64,000 nt of DNA from Afipia felis ATCC 53690 (GCF_000314735.2 NZ_KB375270.1:496001-560000); one strand, 5' to 3'; shown: positions 36,893 to 47,751, counted from the first letter of the stretch. Made by a program: numbers and translations. The notes: generated from the sequence alone by a model not told the origin.

Positions 36893-37984
36893 ATGACCCA
36901 GTCCCGTCCCGGCACCAATCGCAAGTACCGCCTCGCCATCATTCCCGGTGACGGCATCGGCAAGGAGGTCGTCCCGGAAGGTGTACGAGTGCTGGAGGCG
37001 GCGGCGAAGAAGTTCGGCTTCGAACTGCAGCTCGACGACTTCGATTTTGCCTCCTGCGACTACTACCAGAAGCACGGCCGAATGATGCCGGAAGACTGGA
37101 AGGAGCAGGTCATCCACCACGACGCGATCTTCTTCGGCGCGGTCGGCATGCCCGCTATCGTGCCTGACCACGTTTCTCTGTGGGGCTCGCTCATCAAGTT
37201 CCGCCGCGAATTCGATCAGTACGCCAATGTCCGTCCGGTGCGCCTGATGCCGGGCGTGAAATCGCCGCTGGTGGGCCGCAAGCCGGGCGATATCGATTTC
37301 TTCGTGGTGCGCGAGAATACCGAGGGCGAGTATTCGTCCATCGGTGGGCGGATGTATCCTGGCACCGATCGTGAGATCGTCACCCAGCAAACGGTGATGT
37401 CGCGGACCGGCGTCGACCGCATTTTGAAATACGCCTTCGAACTCGCCCAGAAGAGCCCGAAGAAGCACCTGACCTCGGCGACCAAGTCCAACGGCATTTC
37501 GATCACGATGCCGTATTGGGACGAGCGGGTGAAAGCGATGGCAAAATCCTATCCCGACGTGAAATGGGACCAATATCACATCGATATCCTGGCGGCCCAT
37601 TTCGTGCTGAACCCGGACCGCTTCAACGTGGTGGTCGCCTCGAACCTGTTCGGCGACATTCTCTCCGATCTCGGCCCGGCCTGCACCGGCACCATCGGTA
37701 TTGCGCCCTCGGGCAGCCTCAATCCGGAACGCAAGTTTCCGTCACTGTTCGAGCCGGTTCATGGCTCCGCGCCCGACATCGCGGGGCAGGGCGTGGCAAA
37801 TCCGATCGCACAGATCTGGTCGGCAGCCCTGATGCTCGACCATCTCGGTGAGGCGGAGGCTTCCAAGGCCGTGATTGCGGCGATCGAGCGGGTGCTTTCA
37901 GAGGAAAAGCTGCGCACCCGTGACCTTGGCGGCCACGCCAATACGGAAGCCTGTGGCAAGGCTGTTGCGGCGACGCTTGGCTGA
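36893..37984 (+). CDS. Tartrate dehydrogenase / decarboxylase-like (isopropylmalate DH family)
   Basis: This NAD-dependent beta-decarboxylating dehydrogenase of the isocitrate/isopropylmalate family is of the tartrate/D-malate type. The 363 residues show the start RLAIIPGDGIGKEVVPEG, the substrate-binding RENTEGEYSSIGGRMYPG, SATKSNGISITMPYWDERV, the metal site NLFGDILSDLGPACTGTIG, and the cofactor stretch LFEPVHGSAPDIAGQGVANP. The FFGAVGMPAIVPDHVSLWG stretch favours tartrate/malate dehydrogenase over LeuB. The ATG at 36893 with AGGAA upstream is chosen. A 10-bp hairpin follows at 38008-38037. Substrate preference among tartrate, D-malate and related acids cannot be decided here. Confidence 0.88.
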   Translation: MTQSRPGTNRKYRLAIIPGDGIGKEVVPEGVRVLEAAAKKFGFELQLDDFDFASCDYYQKHGRMMPEDWKEQVIHHDAIFFGAVGMPAIVPDHVSLWGSLIKFRREFDQYANVRPVRLMPGVKSPLVGRKPGDIDFFVVRENTEGEYSSIGGRMYPGTDREIVTQQTVMSRTGVDRILKYAFELAQKSPKKHLTSATKSNGISITMPYWDERVKAMAKSYPDVKWDQYHIDILAAHFVLNPDRFNVVVASNLFGDILSDLGPACTGTIGIAPSGSLNPERKFPSLFEPVHGSAPDIAGQGVANPIAQIWSAALMLDHLGEAEASKAVIAAIERVLSEEKLRTRDLGGHANTEACGKAVAATLG

Positions 37985-38007
37985 GCCGCCGGCCTTCGGG
38001 GAAACAT

Positions 38008-38037
38008 GAAATCGGCTTCCTCTTTAGAGCCGATTTC
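38008..38037 (+). terminator. Hairpin after tartrate dehydrogenase gene
   Basis: GAAATCGGCT (38008-38017) pairs perfectly with AGCCGATTTC (38028-38037). There is no T-run, so it may be a weak terminator or only a stabilising 3' hairpin. Confidence 0.5.
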
Positions 38038-38075
38038 CGGTGTGAGTAGCTCATCTGGTAGGCGGTATGCCTGTC

Positions 38076-38104
38076 TTGCCCTTACGGATGGGCTGCGCTA
38101 TTCC
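38076..38104 (+). promoter_or_regulatory. Possible sigma-70 promoter of the nuo operon
   Basis: TTGCCC (38076-38081) and TATTCC (38099-38104), spaced 17 bases apart, lie about 65 bases before nuoA. Both boxes are imperfect. Confidence 0.3.
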
Positions 38105-38120
38105 CCCTTCGAATTATTCC

Positions 38121-38144
38121 AATGTCCGCGAATCCGTGGACATT
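38121..38144 (+). promoter_or_regulatory. Leader hairpin before nuoA
   Basis: AATGTCCGCG (38121-38130) pairs with CGTGGACATT (38135-38144), a 10-bp stem with one G-T pair and a 4-base loop. It ends 24 bases before the nuoA ATG, in what should be the nuo leader or operator region. Confidence 0.5.
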
Positions 38145-38168
38145 GATCGCCACAGCCGAGGGTCTCCG

Positions 38169-38534
38169 ATGGGCGGAATCTTGCAGAACTATCTGCCACT
38201 TGTGGTGTTTATTGGAGTAGCGGCCATCATCGGTCTGGCGCTGCTGGTTGCGCCGTTTCTGGTCGCCTATCAGCAGCCCGATCCGGAAAAGCTGTCGGCC
38301 TACGAATGCGGCTTCAACGCTTTCGACGACGCCCGCATGAAATTCGACGTCCGCTTCTATCTGGTGGCGATTCTCTTCATCATCTTCGATCTGGAGGTCG
38401 CCTTCCTGTTCCCGTGGGCGGTGGCGTTCGGCAAGCTCGGCGCGGTCGGGTTCTGGTCGATGATGGTGTTCCTCGGCGTCCTGACCATCGGGTTCGCCTA
38501 TGAGTGGAAGAAGGGTGCGCTTGAATGGGATTGA
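38169..38534 (+). CDS. nuoA: NADH-quinone oxidoreductase subunit A
   Basis: This small membrane subunit of complex I lies at the junction of the peripheral and membrane arms. The 121 residues form three helices with the conserved loop [21 protein letters not shown], which includes the cysteine that marks the active/deactive state in mitochondrial ND3. The ATG at 38169 with GAGGG upstream is chosen. The last ten bases overlap nuoB. It is the first gene of a run of fourteen nuo genes. Confidence 0.97.
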   Translation: MGGILQNYLPLVVFIGVAAIIGLALLVAPFLVAYQQPDPEKLSAYECGFNAFDDARMKFDVRFYLVAILFIIFDLEVAFLFPWAVAFGKLGAVGFWSMMVFLGVLTIGFAYEWKKGALEWD

Positions 38535-39121
38535 ACCCAACCCCTGTCTCGACGTCCGGCTCGCCGCAGGTTTCAAGACCGGCGATGGGCGTGCTCGATC
38601 CGCGCACCGGCCAGCCGGTCGGCGCGGATGACCGTTATTTTCTCGAGATCAACCACGAGTTGTCCGACAAGGGCTTCTTCGTCGCCGCCGCCGACGATCT
38701 CATTACCTGGGCGCGCACCGGCTCGCTGATGTGGATGACCTTCGGTCTTGCCTGCTGCGCGGTCGAGATGATGCAGGTGTCGATGCCGCGCTACGACGTC
38801 GAGCGTTTCGGCTTTGCGCCGCGTGCTTCGCCGCGCCAGTCCGACGTCATGATCGTCGCGGGCACGCTGACGAACAAAATGGCCCCCGCTTTGCGCAAGG
38901 TCTACGACCAGATGCCCGAGCCGCGCTATGTGATCTCGATGGGATCGTGTGCGAACGGTGGCGGCTACTACCACTATTCCTATTCGGTGGTTCGCGGCTG
39001 CGACCGCATCGTCCCGGTGGATATCTACGTGCCGGGCTGTCCGCCGACCGCGGAGGCGCTGCTTTATGGCGTCCTGCTCCTGCAGAAGAAGATCCGCCGT
39101 ACCGGAACGATTGAACGCTAA
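38525..39121 (+). CDS. nuoB: NADH-quinone oxidoreductase subunit B
   Basis: This peripheral-arm subunit carries the terminal iron-sulfur cluster N2 that reduces quinone. The 198 residues show the cluster ligands in [26 protein letters not shown] and [14 protein letters not shown]. The N-terminal 30 residues are a species-specific extension. It overlaps nuoA by ten bases, indicating coupled translation. Confidence 0.97.
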   Translation: MGLNPTPVSTSGSPQVSRPAMGVLDPRTGQPVGADDRYFLEINHELSDKGFFVAAADDLITWARTGSLMWMTFGLACCAVEMMQVSMPRYDVERFGFAPRASPRQSDVMIVAGTLTNKMAPALRKVYDQMPEPRYVISMGSCANGGGYYHYSYSVVRGCDRIVPVDIYVPGCPPTAEALLYGVLLLQKKIRRTGTIER

Positions 39122-39130
39122 GGCTGCAAG

Positions 39131-39778
39131 ATGGACGACGCCAGACTCGACGCTCTCGGTCAGACGATTGTTGGTGCGCTGCCAGGCGCAGCGCTCGGCC
39201 ATGCGGTCGAGGTGGGCGAGCTCAACATCTCGGTCGATCTTTCCCGGATCGTCGAGGTCGCTCGCTTCCTCAAGACCGATCCGCGCTGCCGCTTCGTCAA
39301 CATCATCGACGTGACGGCGGTGGATTATCCCGGCCGTGAAAACCGCTTCGACGTGGTTTATCACTTCATGTCACCAACCCTGAATGCGCGGCTGCGGCTG
39401 CGCGGGCAGGCGAACGAAGCGACGCAGGTGCCGTCGCTGATCAATGTGTTTCCGGGTGCCGACTGGTTCGAGCGCGAAACCTACGACCTTTATGGCGTGA
39501 TCTTCACCGGCCATCCTGACATGCGCCGGCTGCTGACCGATTACGGCTTCGAAGGCCATCCGCTGCGCAAGGACTTCCCGCTGACCGGCTTCGTCGAGGT
39601 TCGCTACGACGACCAGGAAAAGCGCGTCGTCTACGACCCGGTCCGTCTTAATCAGGAATTCCGCAAGTTCGATTTCCTCTCGCCGTGGGAAGGCGCGGAC
39701 TATCTGCTGCCGGGCGACGAGAAGGCGTCGGGCGTGTCGAAGCCTCCGGGCGAAGAGAAGAAGGCGTCCACGCCATGA
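39131..39778 (+). CDS. nuoC: NADH-quinone oxidoreductase subunit C
   Basis: This 30-kDa-type subunit of the peripheral arm supports NuoD near the quinone site. The 215 residues contain [20 protein letters not shown] and the signature [20 protein letters not shown] followed by [18 protein letters not shown]. The C-terminal 25 residues are a lysine/glutamate-rich tail. It is separate from NuoD, not fused as in E. coli. Its stop overlaps the ATG of the thioesterase gene as ATGA. Confidence 0.97.
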   Translation: MDDARLDALGQTIVGALPGAALGHAVEVGELNISVDLSRIVEVARFLKTDPRCRFVNIIDVTAVDYPGRENRFDVVYHFMSPTLNARLRLRGQANEATQVPSLINVFPGADWFERETYDLYGVIFTGHPDMRRLLTDYGFEGHPLRKDFPLTGFVEVRYDDQEKRVVYDPVRLNQEFRKFDFLSPWEGADYLLPGDEKASGVSKPPGEEKKASTP

Positions 39779-40206
39779 AGCCTTCACTCACCGTCGGATC
39801 GACCCATCGCTTCACTTACCGCGTGCCGGAGAACAAGACCGTGCCGCACCTGTTTCCCGAAGCGCGGGACTTTCAGGTCATGCCGCACGTTTTTGCCACC
39901 GGCTATATGGTCGGTCTGATGGAGTGGGCCTGCATCGACATGATCCGCCCTCATCTTGAGGACGGCGAGGGCACGCTCGGCACTTTGATTGATGTCGATC
40001 ATACCGCGGCGACGCCGCCGGGCCTTACGATCAATGTCGATGTCGAATGCACTGAGGTGAAGGGCAAACTGTTGCGCTTCAACGTCAAGGCGCATGATGG
40101 CGTCGATGTGATCGGCAAGGGACGTCACGAGCGTTATGCGGTGATGTGGGACAAGTTCACGGCGCGGGTTTCCGAAAAGGCCGCGAAAGCGGGAGTAGCC
40201 GCATGA
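39775..40206 (+). CDS. FlK-like hotdog thioesterase inside the nuo operon
   Basis: This 143-residue hotdog-fold protein resembles the fluoroacetyl-CoA thioesterase (FlK) group, seen in [20 protein letters not shown], the [19 protein letters not shown] strand-turn and [21 protein letters not shown]. The Thr-Glu-His type catalytic set of FlK is suggested by E51 within the LMEWA helix and His72 in DVDHTAATP, but this needs an alignment. It overlaps nuoC by ATGA and nuoD by ATGA, so it is translated as part of the complex I operon. It is not a known complex I subunit. It may protect against acyl-CoA build-up or be a passenger. Confidence 0.87.
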   Translation: MKPSLTVGSTHRFTYRVPENKTVPHLFPEARDFQVMPHVFATGYMVGLMEWACIDMIRPHLEDGEGTLGTLIDVDHTAATPPGLTINVDVECTEVKGKLLRFNVKAHDGVDVIGKGRHERYAVMWDKFTARVSEKAAKAGVAA

Positions 40207-41420
40207 GCATCACTGAAGCCGACGCGCTGCGCGACACCCCCGGCACGCGCAATTTCACCATCAATTTCGGCCCGCAGCATCCGGCGGCGCACGGTGTGCT
40301 GCGTCTTGTGCTCGAACTCGACGGCGAAGTGGTCGAGCGCGTCGATCCGCATATCGGCCTGCTTCACCGCGGCACCGAAAAGCTGATCGAGCAGAAGACC
40401 TATCTGCAGGCGATTCCGTATTTCGACCGGCTCGACTACGTTGCGCCAATGAATCAGGAGCACGCCTTCTGCCTCGCGGCGGAAAAGTTGCTCGGCATCA
40501 CCGTGCCGCGTCGCGGGCAGTTGATCCGCGTTCTCTATTCCGAGATCGGCCGCATTCTCTCGCATCTCCTCAATGTCACCACGCAGGCAATGGACGTCGG
40601 TGCGCTGACGCCTCCGCTGTGGGGCTTCGAGGAACGCGAAAAGCTGATGATGTTCTACGAGCGCGCCTCCGGCTCGCGCATGCATGCGGCCTTCTTCCGC
40701 ATCGGCGGAGTGCATCAGGATCTGCCGCCGAAGCTGATCGACGACATCGATGCGTGGTGCGATCCGTTCCTGCAGGTCGTTGACGATCTCGAGACGCTTC
40801 TCACCGACAACCGCATCTTCAAGCAGCGCAACGTCGATATCGGCGTGGTGACGCTGGATCAGGCTTGGGAGTGGGGTTTCTCCGGCGTCATGGTGCGCGG
40901 TTCGGGCGCGGCGTGGGATCTGCGCAAGGCGCAGCCTTACGAATGCTACGACGAGATGGAATTCGACATTCCGATCGGCAAGAACGGCGACTGCTACGAC
41001 CGCTACTGCATCCGCGTCGAGGAAATGCGCCAGTCGGTGCGCATCATGAAGCAGTGCATCGCCAAGCTGCGTTCACCGGACGGGCAGGGGCCTGTCGTGA
41101 TCGAGGACAACAAGATCACCCCGCCGCGCCGTGGTGAGATGAAGCGCTCGATGGAAGCGCTAATCCATCACTTCAAGCTCTACACCGAAGGCGTTCGCGT
41201 TCCGGCGGGCGAAGTCTATGCCGCCGTGGAAGCGCCGAAGGGTGAGTTCGGCGTCTATCTCGTCGCCGACGGCACCAACAAGCCTTACAAGTGCAAGATC
41301 CGCGCTCCGGGTTTTGCTCACCTGCAGGCGATGGACTTCATCTGCAAGGGCCATCTGCTGGCCGACGTCTCCGCCATTCTCGGCTCCCTCGACATCGTGT
41401 TTGGCGAGGTGGACCGGTGA
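40203..41420 (+). CDS. nuoD: NADH-quinone oxidoreductase subunit D
   Basis: This 49-kDa-type subunit forms the quinone-binding cavity with NuoB. The 405 residues show [21 protein letters not shown] with the quinone-site His, [29 protein letters not shown] and the end [29 protein letters not shown]. The start overlaps the thioesterase stop (ATGA). The stop overlaps a 23-codon mini-ORF (TGATG). Confidence 0.97.
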   Translation: MSITEADALRDTPGTRNFTINFGPQHPAAHGVLRLVLELDGEVVERVDPHIGLLHRGTEKLIEQKTYLQAIPYFDRLDYVAPMNQEHAFCLAAEKLLGITVPRRGQLIRVLYSEIGRILSHLLNVTTQAMDVGALTPPLWGFEEREKLMMFYERASGSRMHAAFFRIGGVHQDLPPKLIDDIDAWCDPFLQVVDDLETLLTDNRIFKQRNVDIGVVTLDQAWEWGFSGVMVRGSGAAWDLRKAQPYECYDEMEFDIPIGKNGDCYDRYCIRVEEMRQSVRIMKQCIAKLRSPDGQGPVVIEDNKITPPRRGEMKRSMEALIHHFKLYTEGVRVPAGEVYAAVEAPKGEFGVYLVADGTNKPYKCKIRAPGFAHLQAMDFICKGHLLADVSAILGSLDIVFGEVDR

Positions 41421-41491
41421 TGGCTGCGCGCATCCGCAATTTGGACACGAGCCCCGCATCGCGCGGCTCCATGACGATCGAGAGAATGTAA
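41420..41491 (+). CDS. Candidate 23-codon mini-ORF bridging nuoD and nuoE
   Basis: A frame starts at ATG 41420, sharing its A with the nuoD stop (TGATG), and ends in TAA at 41489-41491, sharing its last A with the nuoE ATG (TAATG). The peptide begins [14 protein letters not shown] and is short and basic. The exact one-base overlap on both sides suggests a translational bridge that keeps ribosomes moving from nuoD to nuoE. It may have no protein function. It was accepted only because of these overlaps. Confidence 0.35.
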   Translation: MAARIRNLDTSPASRGSMTIERM

Positions 41492-42129
41492 TGTCTGTTC
41501 GGCGTTTGGCACCGAAAGAGCAGCAGCCCGAGAGCTTCGTCTTCACGGACGAAAATCTGGCGTGGGCAAAGCAGCAGATCGCGAAGTATCCGGAAGGACG
41601 GCAGCAGTCGGCCGTCATCGCGATTCTGTGGCGCGCGCAGGAGCAGAACGAAGGCTGGATTTCCGAGGCGGCGATCCGTGCGGTCGCAGACATGCTCGGC
41701 ATGATGCATATCCGCGTTATGGAGATCGCGACCTTCTACACGATGTTCCAGCTCTCGCCGGTCGGCAAGAAGGCGCACGTGCAGGTCTGCGGCACCACGC
41801 CGTGCATGCTGCGCGGTTCGAAGGACCTGATCGAGGTCTGCAAGCACCGCATCCATCACGATCCATTCCATGTGTCGGCCGACGGCGACTTCTCGTGGGA
41901 AGAGGTCGAATGTCTCGGTGCCTGCGTGAACGCGCCGATGGTGATGATCTGGAAGGATACCTACGAGGATCTGACGCCCGAGAGCTTCAACAAGGTGCTG
42001 GACGGTTTTGCCGCCGGCAATCCGCCGAAGCCGGGACCGCAGAACGGACGCCAGTTCTCGGCGCCTGAGGGTGGACCGCGCGTTTTGCAAGAAGTCGGTG
42101 ACGACGCGACCAAGAAGGGCAAGAAGTGA
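41491..42129 (+). CDS. nuoE: NADH-quinone oxidoreductase subunit E
   Basis: This peripheral-arm subunit has a thioredoxin-like fold and the 2Fe-2S cluster N1a. The ligands are in [10 protein letters not shown] and CLGACVNAP. At 212 residues it is longer than E. coli NuoE because of a C-terminal tail rich in Pro, Gly and Lys (from about residue 170). It couples at the start to the mini-ORF and at the stop to nuoF (TGATG). Confidence 0.97.
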   Translation: MSVRRLAPKEQQPESFVFTDENLAWAKQQIAKYPEGRQQSAVIAILWRAQEQNEGWISEAAIRAVADMLGMMHIRVMEIATFYTMFQLSPVGKKAHVQVCGTTPCMLRGSKDLIEVCKHRIHHDPFHVSADGDFSWEEVECLGACVNAPMVMIWKDTYEDLTPESFNKVLDGFAAGNPPKPGPQNGRQFSAPEGGPRVLQEVGDDATKKGKK

Positions 42130-43454
42130 TGCTCGACGACAAGGATCGCATCTTCAAGAATCTGTACGGCCTTCAGGACTGGGGGCTGGAAGGCGCGCGC
42201 CGTCGAGGTGCATGGGATGGCACCAAGGCCATCATCGACAAGGGCCGCGACTGGATCGTCAGCGAAATGAAGGCATCGGGTCTGCGCGGCCGTGGTGGCG
42301 CGGGCTTCCCGACTGGCATGAAATGGTCGTTCATGCCGAAGGAATCGACCGACGGCCGCCCGAGCTATCTCGTGGTCAACGCCGACGAGTCCGAGCCAGG
42401 CACCTGTAAGGATCGCGAGATCATGCGGCACGATCCGCATCTGCTCGTCGAAGGCTGCCTGCTTGCGAGCTTCGCGATGGGCGCACATGCGGCCTACATC
42501 TATATCCGCGGCGAGTTCATCCGCGAGCGCGAGAATCTGCAGGCTGCCGTCGATCAGGCCTATGAGGCCAAGCTGATCGGCAAGGACAACGTCCATGGCT
42601 GGCCATTCGATCTCTATGTCACGCACGGCGCCGGCGCATACATTTGTGGCGAGGAAACCGCGCTGCTCGAAAGCCTTGAGGGCAAGAAGGGCCAACCGCG
42701 CCTGAAGCCGCCGTTCCCGGCGAATGTCGGCCTCTACGGCTGCCCGACCACGGTGAATAACGTCGAGTCGATCGCGGTCGCGCCGGACATCCTGCGCCGT
42801 GGCGCCGCGTGGTTCGCGGCCATTGGCCGGGCGAACAATGTCGGTACCAAGCTTTACGGCATCTCGGGCCACGTCAACACGCCCTGCGTGGTCGAAGAGG
42901 CGATGAGCATTCCGTTCCGTGAGTTGATCGACAAGCACGGCGGCGGCATTCGTGGCGGGTGGGACAATCTGCTTGCGATTATTCCAGGCGGCGCATCGTG
43001 CCCGCTGATCCCGGCGGCGGATTGCGAAGACCTCATCATGGATTTCGACGGCACGCGCGCAGTGAAGTCGAGCTTCGGCACCGCTGGCGTCATTGTGATG
43101 GACAAGTCCACCGACGTGATAGCGGCGATCGCGCGCATTTCCTATTTCTTCAAGCATGAGAGTTGCGGCCAGTGCACGCCGTGCCGTGAGGGCACCGGCT
43201 GGATGTGGCGCGTGCTGACGCGCATGGTCGAAGGCCGCGCCCACAAGCGTGAGATCGACATGCTGCTGGAAGTGACCAAGCAGGTCGAAGGTCACACCAT
43301 CTGCGCGCTCGGCGACGCGGCGGCATGGCCGATCCAGGGCCTGATCCGCGCCTTCCGGCCGGAGATCGAACGGCGCATCAACGACTTCACGCGCAAGGCA
43401 ACACTCGACGATCAGGGCATTCTCGACCCCGATCACATGGTCGCGGCGGAGTGA
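42129..43454 (+). CDS. nuoF: NADH-quinone oxidoreductase subunit F
   Basis: This subunit binds NADH and FMN and holds the 4Fe-4S cluster N3, the entry point of electrons. The 441 residues show [16 protein letters not shown], the NADH loop [19 protein letters not shown], and cluster ligands [15 protein letters not shown] plus a Cys in [11 protein letters not shown]. The ATG overlaps the nuoE stop. Confidence 0.98.
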   Translation: MLDDKDRIFKNLYGLQDWGLEGARRRGAWDGTKAIIDKGRDWIVSEMKASGLRGRGGAGFPTGMKWSFMPKESTDGRPSYLVVNADESEPGTCKDREIMRHDPHLLVEGCLLASFAMGAHAAYIYIRGEFIRERENLQAAVDQAYEAKLIGKDNVHGWPFDLYVTHGAGAYICGEETALLESLEGKKGQPRLKPPFPANVGLYGCPTTVNNVESIAVAPDILRRGAAWFAAIGRANNVGTKLYGISGHVNTPCVVEEAMSIPFRELIDKHGGGIRGGWDNLLAIIPGGASCPLIPAADCEDLIMDFDGTRAVKSSFGTAGVIVMDKSTDVIAAIARISYFFKHESCGQCTPCREGTGWMWRVLTRMVEGRAHKREIDMLLEVTKQVEGHTICALGDAAAWPIQGLIRAFRPEIERRINDFTRKATLDDQGILDPDHMVAAE

Positions 43455-43459
43455 ATGCG

Positions 43460-45532
43460 ATGACCAAGATCCTCATCGACGGCAAAGAGATCGACGTTCC
43501 CGCCGAATACACGCTGCTGCAGGCATGCGAAGCGGCGGGCGCCGAGATTCCGCGCTTCTGCTATCACGAGCGTTTATCGATCGCCGGCAACTGCCGCATG
43601 TGCCTCGTCGAGGTCGCGGGTTCGCCGAAGCCGGTCGCAAGCTGCGCTTGGGGCGTGCGCGATTGTCGTCCGGGTCCGAACGGCGAACTGCCGTCGGTGA
43701 AAACCAAGTCGCCGATGGTGAAGAAGGCACGCGAAGGCGTGATGGAGTTTCTGCTCATCAATCATCCGCTCGATTGCCCGATTTGCGATCAGGGCGGCGA
43801 GTGCGATCTGCAGGACCAGGCGATGGGTTACGGCATCGACACCAGTCGTTTCGCCGAGAACAAGCGTGCCGTCGAGGACAAGTATCTCGGCGTGCTGGTG
43901 AAGACCTCGATGACACGCTGCATCCAGTGCACCCGCTGCGTTCGCTTCGCCAACGAGGTGTGCGGCGTGCCGGAGATGGGCCTGATCGGCCGTGGTGAAG
44001 ATGTCGAGATCACCACCTATCTCGAAAGCGCGCTGACCTCCGAGTTGCAGGGCAACCTCGTCGACATCTGCCCAGTAGGTGCGCTGACCTCGAAGCCTTA
44101 TGCGTTCGCTGCGCGCCCGTGGGAACTCGGCAAGACCCAGTCCGTCGACGTGATGGATGCGGTCGGCTCCGCGATCCGCGTCGACACCCGTGGCCGCGAA
44201 GTGATGCGCATTCTGCCGCGCGTCAACGAGGCGGTGAACGAGGAGTGGATTTCCGACAAGACCCGTCACATCGTCGATGGCCTGCGCACCCAGCGCCTTG
44301 ATCGTCCTTATATTCGCGAGAATGGCAGACTGCGCGCGGCATCCTGGAGCGAGGCGTTTGCCGCCATCGCCGCGAAGAAGGCAAAGGGCAATCGTGTCGG
44401 CGCCATCGCGGGCGATCTCGCGGCTGTCGAAGAGATGTTCGCGCTGAAGGATCTGCTGACTCGGCTCGGCTCGAACAATATCGCCGCGCAGAATATTGCT
44501 GCCTTCGATCCGAAGTTTGGCCGCGCGTCCTATACCTTCAACCCGACCATTGCGGGCATCGAGGAAGCCGACGCGCTTCTCATCATCGGCGCCAATCCGC
44601 GCAAGGAAGCGCCGATCGTCAACGCGCGCATCCGCAAGCGCTGGCGCACGGGTCAGATCAAGGTCGGCGTGATCGGCGAGAAGGCCGATCTGACCTATCG
44701 TTACGACCATCTCGGCGCAGGCGCGGACACAGTCGCGGAGATCGCTGCCGGCAAGCATTCCTTCGCCGACGTGCTGAAGGGTGCGAAGAAGCCGATCGTG
44801 CTGGTCGGCGCGGGCGCTTTCGGCCGTAAGGACGGCGCGGCGCTGCTCGCGCAGGCGGTCTCGCTGGCCTCCGGCGTCGGCGCGGTGAAGGACGGCTGGA
44901 ACGGTTTCGCCGTGCTGCACACCGCGGCGTCTGCGGTCGGTGCGCTCGATGTCGGTTTCGTGCCGGGCGAGGGCGGACTGGACGCAGAGAAGATGCTCGC
45001 TCCCGGCGCGTTGGACGTGCTGTTCCTGCTCGGCGCCGACGAGGTCGACGTGCCGGCAGGTGCATTCGTCGTTTACATCGGCACGCATGGCGACCGTGGC
45101 GCGCATCGCGCTGACGTTATCCTGCCGGGTGCGGCCTACACCGAAAAGAGCGGCATCTACGTCAACACCGAAGGCCGCGTGCAGATGGGCAACCGAGCGG
45201 GCTTCCCGCCGGGCGATGCCCGCGAGGATTGGGCAGTGCTGCGTGCGCTGTCGGACACGCTCGGCGAGCGGCTGCCTTATGACTCGCTGCAGCAGTTGCG
45301 GCAGGCGATGTTCAAGACCGTGCCGCATCTGATGCGTATCGACCAGATCGAGGCGTCGGACGGAGCGGTTGCGCTCAAGGCGCTCGCCGCGCGTGGCGGC
45401 AACGTCGACAAGGCCGCCTTCAAGAGCCCGGTCGCCGACTTCTATCTGACCAACCCGATCGCCCGCGCCTCGGCGGTGATGGCCGAATGTTCGCGCCTTG
45501 CTTCCGGGCAAATCCTGAGCGCAGCGGAGTAG
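43460..45532 (+). CDS. nuoG: NADH-quinone oxidoreductase subunit G
   Basis: This is the largest peripheral-arm subunit (690 residues), carrying several iron-sulfur clusters. The N-terminal ferredoxin part has [18 protein letters not shown] and the 4Fe-4S ligands of [17 protein letters not shown]; next comes the cluster pair [11 protein letters not shown] and [11 protein letters not shown]. The C-terminal half is a molybdopterin-oxidoreductase fold that no longer binds the cofactor. The ATG at 43460 is chosen by homology. It lies six bases after nuoF. Confidence 0.97.
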   Translation: MTKILIDGKEIDVPAEYTLLQACEAAGAEIPRFCYHERLSIAGNCRMCLVEVAGSPKPVASCAWGVRDCRPGPNGELPSVKTKSPMVKKAREGVMEFLLINHPLDCPICDQGGECDLQDQAMGYGIDTSRFAENKRAVEDKYLGVLVKTSMTRCIQCTRCVRFANEVCGVPEMGLIGRGEDVEITTYLESALTSELQGNLVDICPVGALTSKPYAFAARPWELGKTQSVDVMDAVGSAIRVDTRGREVMRILPRVNEAVNEEWISDKTRHIVDGLRTQRLDRPYIRENGRLRAASWSEAFAAIAAKKAKGNRVGAIAGDLAAVEEMFALKDLLTRLGSNNIAAQNIAAFDPKFGRASYTFNPTIAGIEEADALLIIGANPRKEAPIVNARIRKRWRTGQIKVGVIGEKADLTYRYDHLGAGADTVAEIAAGKHSFADVLKGAKKPIVLVGAGAFGRKDGAALLAQAVSLASGVGAVKDGWNGFAVLHTAASAVGALDVGFVPGEGGLDAEKMLAPGALDVLFLLGADEVDVPAGAFVVYIGTHGDRGAHRADVILPGAAYTEKSGIYVNTEGRVQMGNRAGFPPGDAREDWAVLRALSDTLGERLPYDSLQQLRQAMFKTVPHLMRIDQIEASDGAVALKALAARGGNVDKAAFKSPVADFYLTNPIARASAVMAECSRLASGQILSAAE

Positions 45533-45539
45533 TGAGCTG

Positions 45540-46610
45540 ATGTCCGAATTCTTCGCAAGCTCTGTCTGGACCGACTTTCTCTGGCCGCTCATCGTGATGC
45601 TGGCGCAAAGCCTGCTGCTGCTCGTCGTACTGCTGGTCGCGATCGCCTACATACTGCTTGCCGACCGAAAGATCTGGGCGGCGGTGCAGATCCGCCGCGG
45701 CCCGAACGTGGTCGGTCCTTGGGGCCTGTTCCAATCGTTCGCTGACCTTCTGAAGTTCGTGTTGAAGGAGCCGACGATCCCGGCAGGCGCCAACAAGGGC
45801 ATCTTCCTGCTCGCGCCGCTCGTCTCCTGCGTGCTGGCGCTGGCGGCGTGGGCGGTGATCCCGGTCAACCTCAACTGGGTGATCGCCGACATCAACGTCG
45901 GCATTCTCTACATTCTCGCGATCTCCTCGCTGTCGATCTACGGCATCATCATGGCGGGCTGGTCGTCGAACTCGAAATATCCGTTCATGGCCGCGCTGCG
46001 TTCCGCCGCGCAGATGGTGTCCTACGAGGTCTCGATCGGCTTCGTCGTCATCACCGTACTCTTGTGCGTCGGTTCGCTGAACCTCACCGCCATCGTCGAA
46101 GCTCAGCATCATCGCGGCCTTGCCACCATGCTCGGCGTGCCGTGGCTCACCATCCTGAACTGGTACTGGCTGCCGCTGCTGCCGATGTTCGTGATCTTCT
46201 ACGTTTCGGCGCTCGCGGAAACCAACCGCCCGCCGTTCGATCTCGTGGAAGCGGAATCAGAACTCGTCGCGGGCTTCATGGTCGAATACGGCTCGACGCC
46301 GTATCTGCTGTTCATGCTCGGCGAATACGTCGCGATTTGCACGATGTGCGCGATGGCGGCGATCCTGTTCATGGGCGGCTGGCTGCCGCCGGTCGACCTG
46401 CCGCCGTTCAACTGGGTGCCGGGCGTGATCTGGTTCGTGCTGAAGGCGTTCGCCTTCTTCTTCCTGATCGCGATGGCGAAGGCGATCGTGCCGCGCTACC
46501 GCTACGATCAGTTGATGCGGCTCGGCTGGAAGGTGTTCCTGCCGCTGTCGCTGGCGATGGTGGTCATTGTTGCGGGCGTCCTGCAGTTTGCCCAATGGGC
46601 GCCGAAGTGA
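45540..46610 (+). CDS. nuoH: NADH-quinone oxidoreductase subunit H
   Basis: This membrane subunit connects the arms and forms part of the quinone chamber. The 356 residues form eight helices. Signatures are [39 protein letters not shown] and the acidic loop [20 protein letters not shown]. It follows nuoG by seven bases. Confidence 0.98.
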   Translation: MSEFFASSVWTDFLWPLIVMLAQSLLLLVVLLVAIAYILLADRKIWAAVQIRRGPNVVGPWGLFQSFADLLKFVLKEPTIPAGANKGIFLLAPLVSCVLALAAWAVIPVNLNWVIADINVGILYILAISSLSIYGIIMAGWSSNSKYPFMAALRSAAQMVSYEVSIGFVVITVLLCVGSLNLTAIVEAQHHRGLATMLGVPWLTILNWYWLPLLPMFVIFYVSALAETNRPPFDLVEAESELVAGFMVEYGSTPYLLFMLGEYVAICTMCAMAAILFMGGWLPPVDLPPFNWVPGVIWFVLKAFAFFFLIAMAKAIVPRYRYDQLMRLGWKVFLPLSLAMVVIVAGVLQFAQWAPK

Positions 46611-46617
46611 GGGCATC

Positions 46618-47106
46618 ATGGGAATAGCATCAGCCGTCAACTCGCTTCTGCTCAAGGAATTCGCGTCAGCCTTCGTGCTGACGATGCGCTATTTCTTCAA
46701 GCCGAAGCCGACCGTGAACTATCCGTTCGAGAAGAATCCGCTTTCGCCGCGCTTCCGTGGCGAGCACGCGCTGCGCCGTTACCCGAACGGCGAGGAACGC
46801 TGCATCGCCTGCAAGCTGTGTGAGGCGATCTGCCCGGCGCAGGCCATCACCATCGAGGCAGGCCCGCGCCGTAACGACGGCACGCGCCGTACTGTGCGCT
46901 ACGACATCGACATGGTGAAGTGCATCTATTGCGGCCTGTGCCAGGAAGCCTGCCCAGTGGACGCCATCGTCGAAGGACCGAACTTCGAATTCGCGACCGA
47001 GACACGCGAAGAACTCTACTACGACAAGGCCCGATTGCTCGCGAACGGCGACCGCTGGGAGCGTGAGATTGCCAAGAACATCGAACAAGACGCGCCGTAC
47101 AGGTAA
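46618..47106 (+). CDS. nuoI: NADH-quinone oxidoreductase subunit I
   Basis: This ferredoxin-type subunit carries the two 4Fe-4S clusters N6a and N6b that pass electrons towards N2. The 162 residues hold both CxxCxxCxxxCP motifs: [16 protein letters not shown] and [16 protein letters not shown]. The ATG at 46618 with GAGGG upstream is chosen; a longer frame overlaps nuoH and is not needed. Confidence 0.98.
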   Translation: MGIASAVNSLLLKEFASAFVLTMRYFFKPKPTVNYPFEKNPLSPRFRGEHALRRYPNGEERCIACKLCEAICPAQAITIEAGPRRNDGTRRTVRYDIDMVKCIYCGLCQEACPVDAIVEGPNFEFATETREELYYDKARLLANGDRWEREIAKNIEQDAPYR

Positions 47107-47112
47107 CGCCTC

Positions 47113-47751
47113 ATGATCCTTCCCGCGCTGTTCTTTTATCTCTTCGCCGGCGTCTGCGTCGCCTCGGCCGTGATGGTCGTGACCGCGCGCAACCCCGTGC
47201 ACTCGGTGCTGTTCCTGATCCTGACCTTCGTCAACGCGGCGGGGCTGTTCGTGCTGCTCAACGCCGAATTCCTGGCGATGATCCTGATCGTGGTGTACGT
47301 CGGCGCGGTCGCGGTGCTGTTCCTGTTCGTCATCATGATGCTGGACGTGGACTTCGCCGAACTGCGGCAAGGCTTCATCGAATATCTGCCGGTCGGCCTG
47401 CTGATTGGCGCGATCTTCCTCGCCGAACTGCTGCTGGTCGCGGGCGGCTGGGTGCTGAGCCCGGATGTGGCGCATTCGATCACCGCGCCGATCCCGACAA
47501 CCGTGACCAACACCGAGGCGATCGGCCTCGTGCTTTACACGCGCTATATCCATTATTTCCAACTCGCGGGCCTCGTGCTGCTGGTGGCGATGATCGGCGC
47601 CATCGTGCTGACGCTGCGCCACAAGCCGAACGTCAAGCGACAGAACATCAGCGTCCAGAACGCGCGCGGCAAGGCGAGTGCAATGACGGTGCGCCAGGTG
47701 CCGTCGGGGCAGGGGCTGCAGGACGCCGATGCAGGGGAGTGGGTGAAATGA
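47113..47751 (+). CDS. nuoJ: NADH-quinone oxidoreductase subunit J
   Basis: This is a five-helix membrane subunit of complex I. The 212 residues include the conserved [20 protein letters not shown] and [20 protein letters not shown], where the TM3 pi-bulge helix lies. A long soluble C-terminal tail follows [12 protein letters not shown]. It overlaps nuoK by ATGA. Confidence 0.96.
   Translation: MILPALFFYLFAGVCVASAVMVVTARNPVHSVLFLILTFVNAAGLFVLLNAEFLAMILIVVYVGAVAVLFLFVIMMLDVDFAELRQGFIEYLPVGLLIGAIFLAELLLVAGGWVLSPDVAHSITAPIPTTVTNTEAIGLVLYTRYIHYFQLAGLVLLVAMIGAIVLTLRHKPNVKRQNISVQNARGKASAMTVRQVPSGQGLQDADAGEWVK

Noticed and set aside
38043..38075. tRNA-like fragment resembling a D-arm (GTAGCTCATCTGGTA) upstream of nuoA
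   Set aside because: No anticodon arm, T-arm or matching acceptor strand follows, so it is most likely chance resemblance.
43574..45592. 672-codon open frame on the minus strand over nuoG, and similar long minus frames over nuoF, nuoL, nuoM and the Wzz-like gene (3930-5486, 41961-43436, 48562-49590, 50073-51629)
   Set aside because: High GC content leaves antisense frames open. The plus-strand proteins are certain complex I subunits or a clear family member, and the antisense products show no family pattern.
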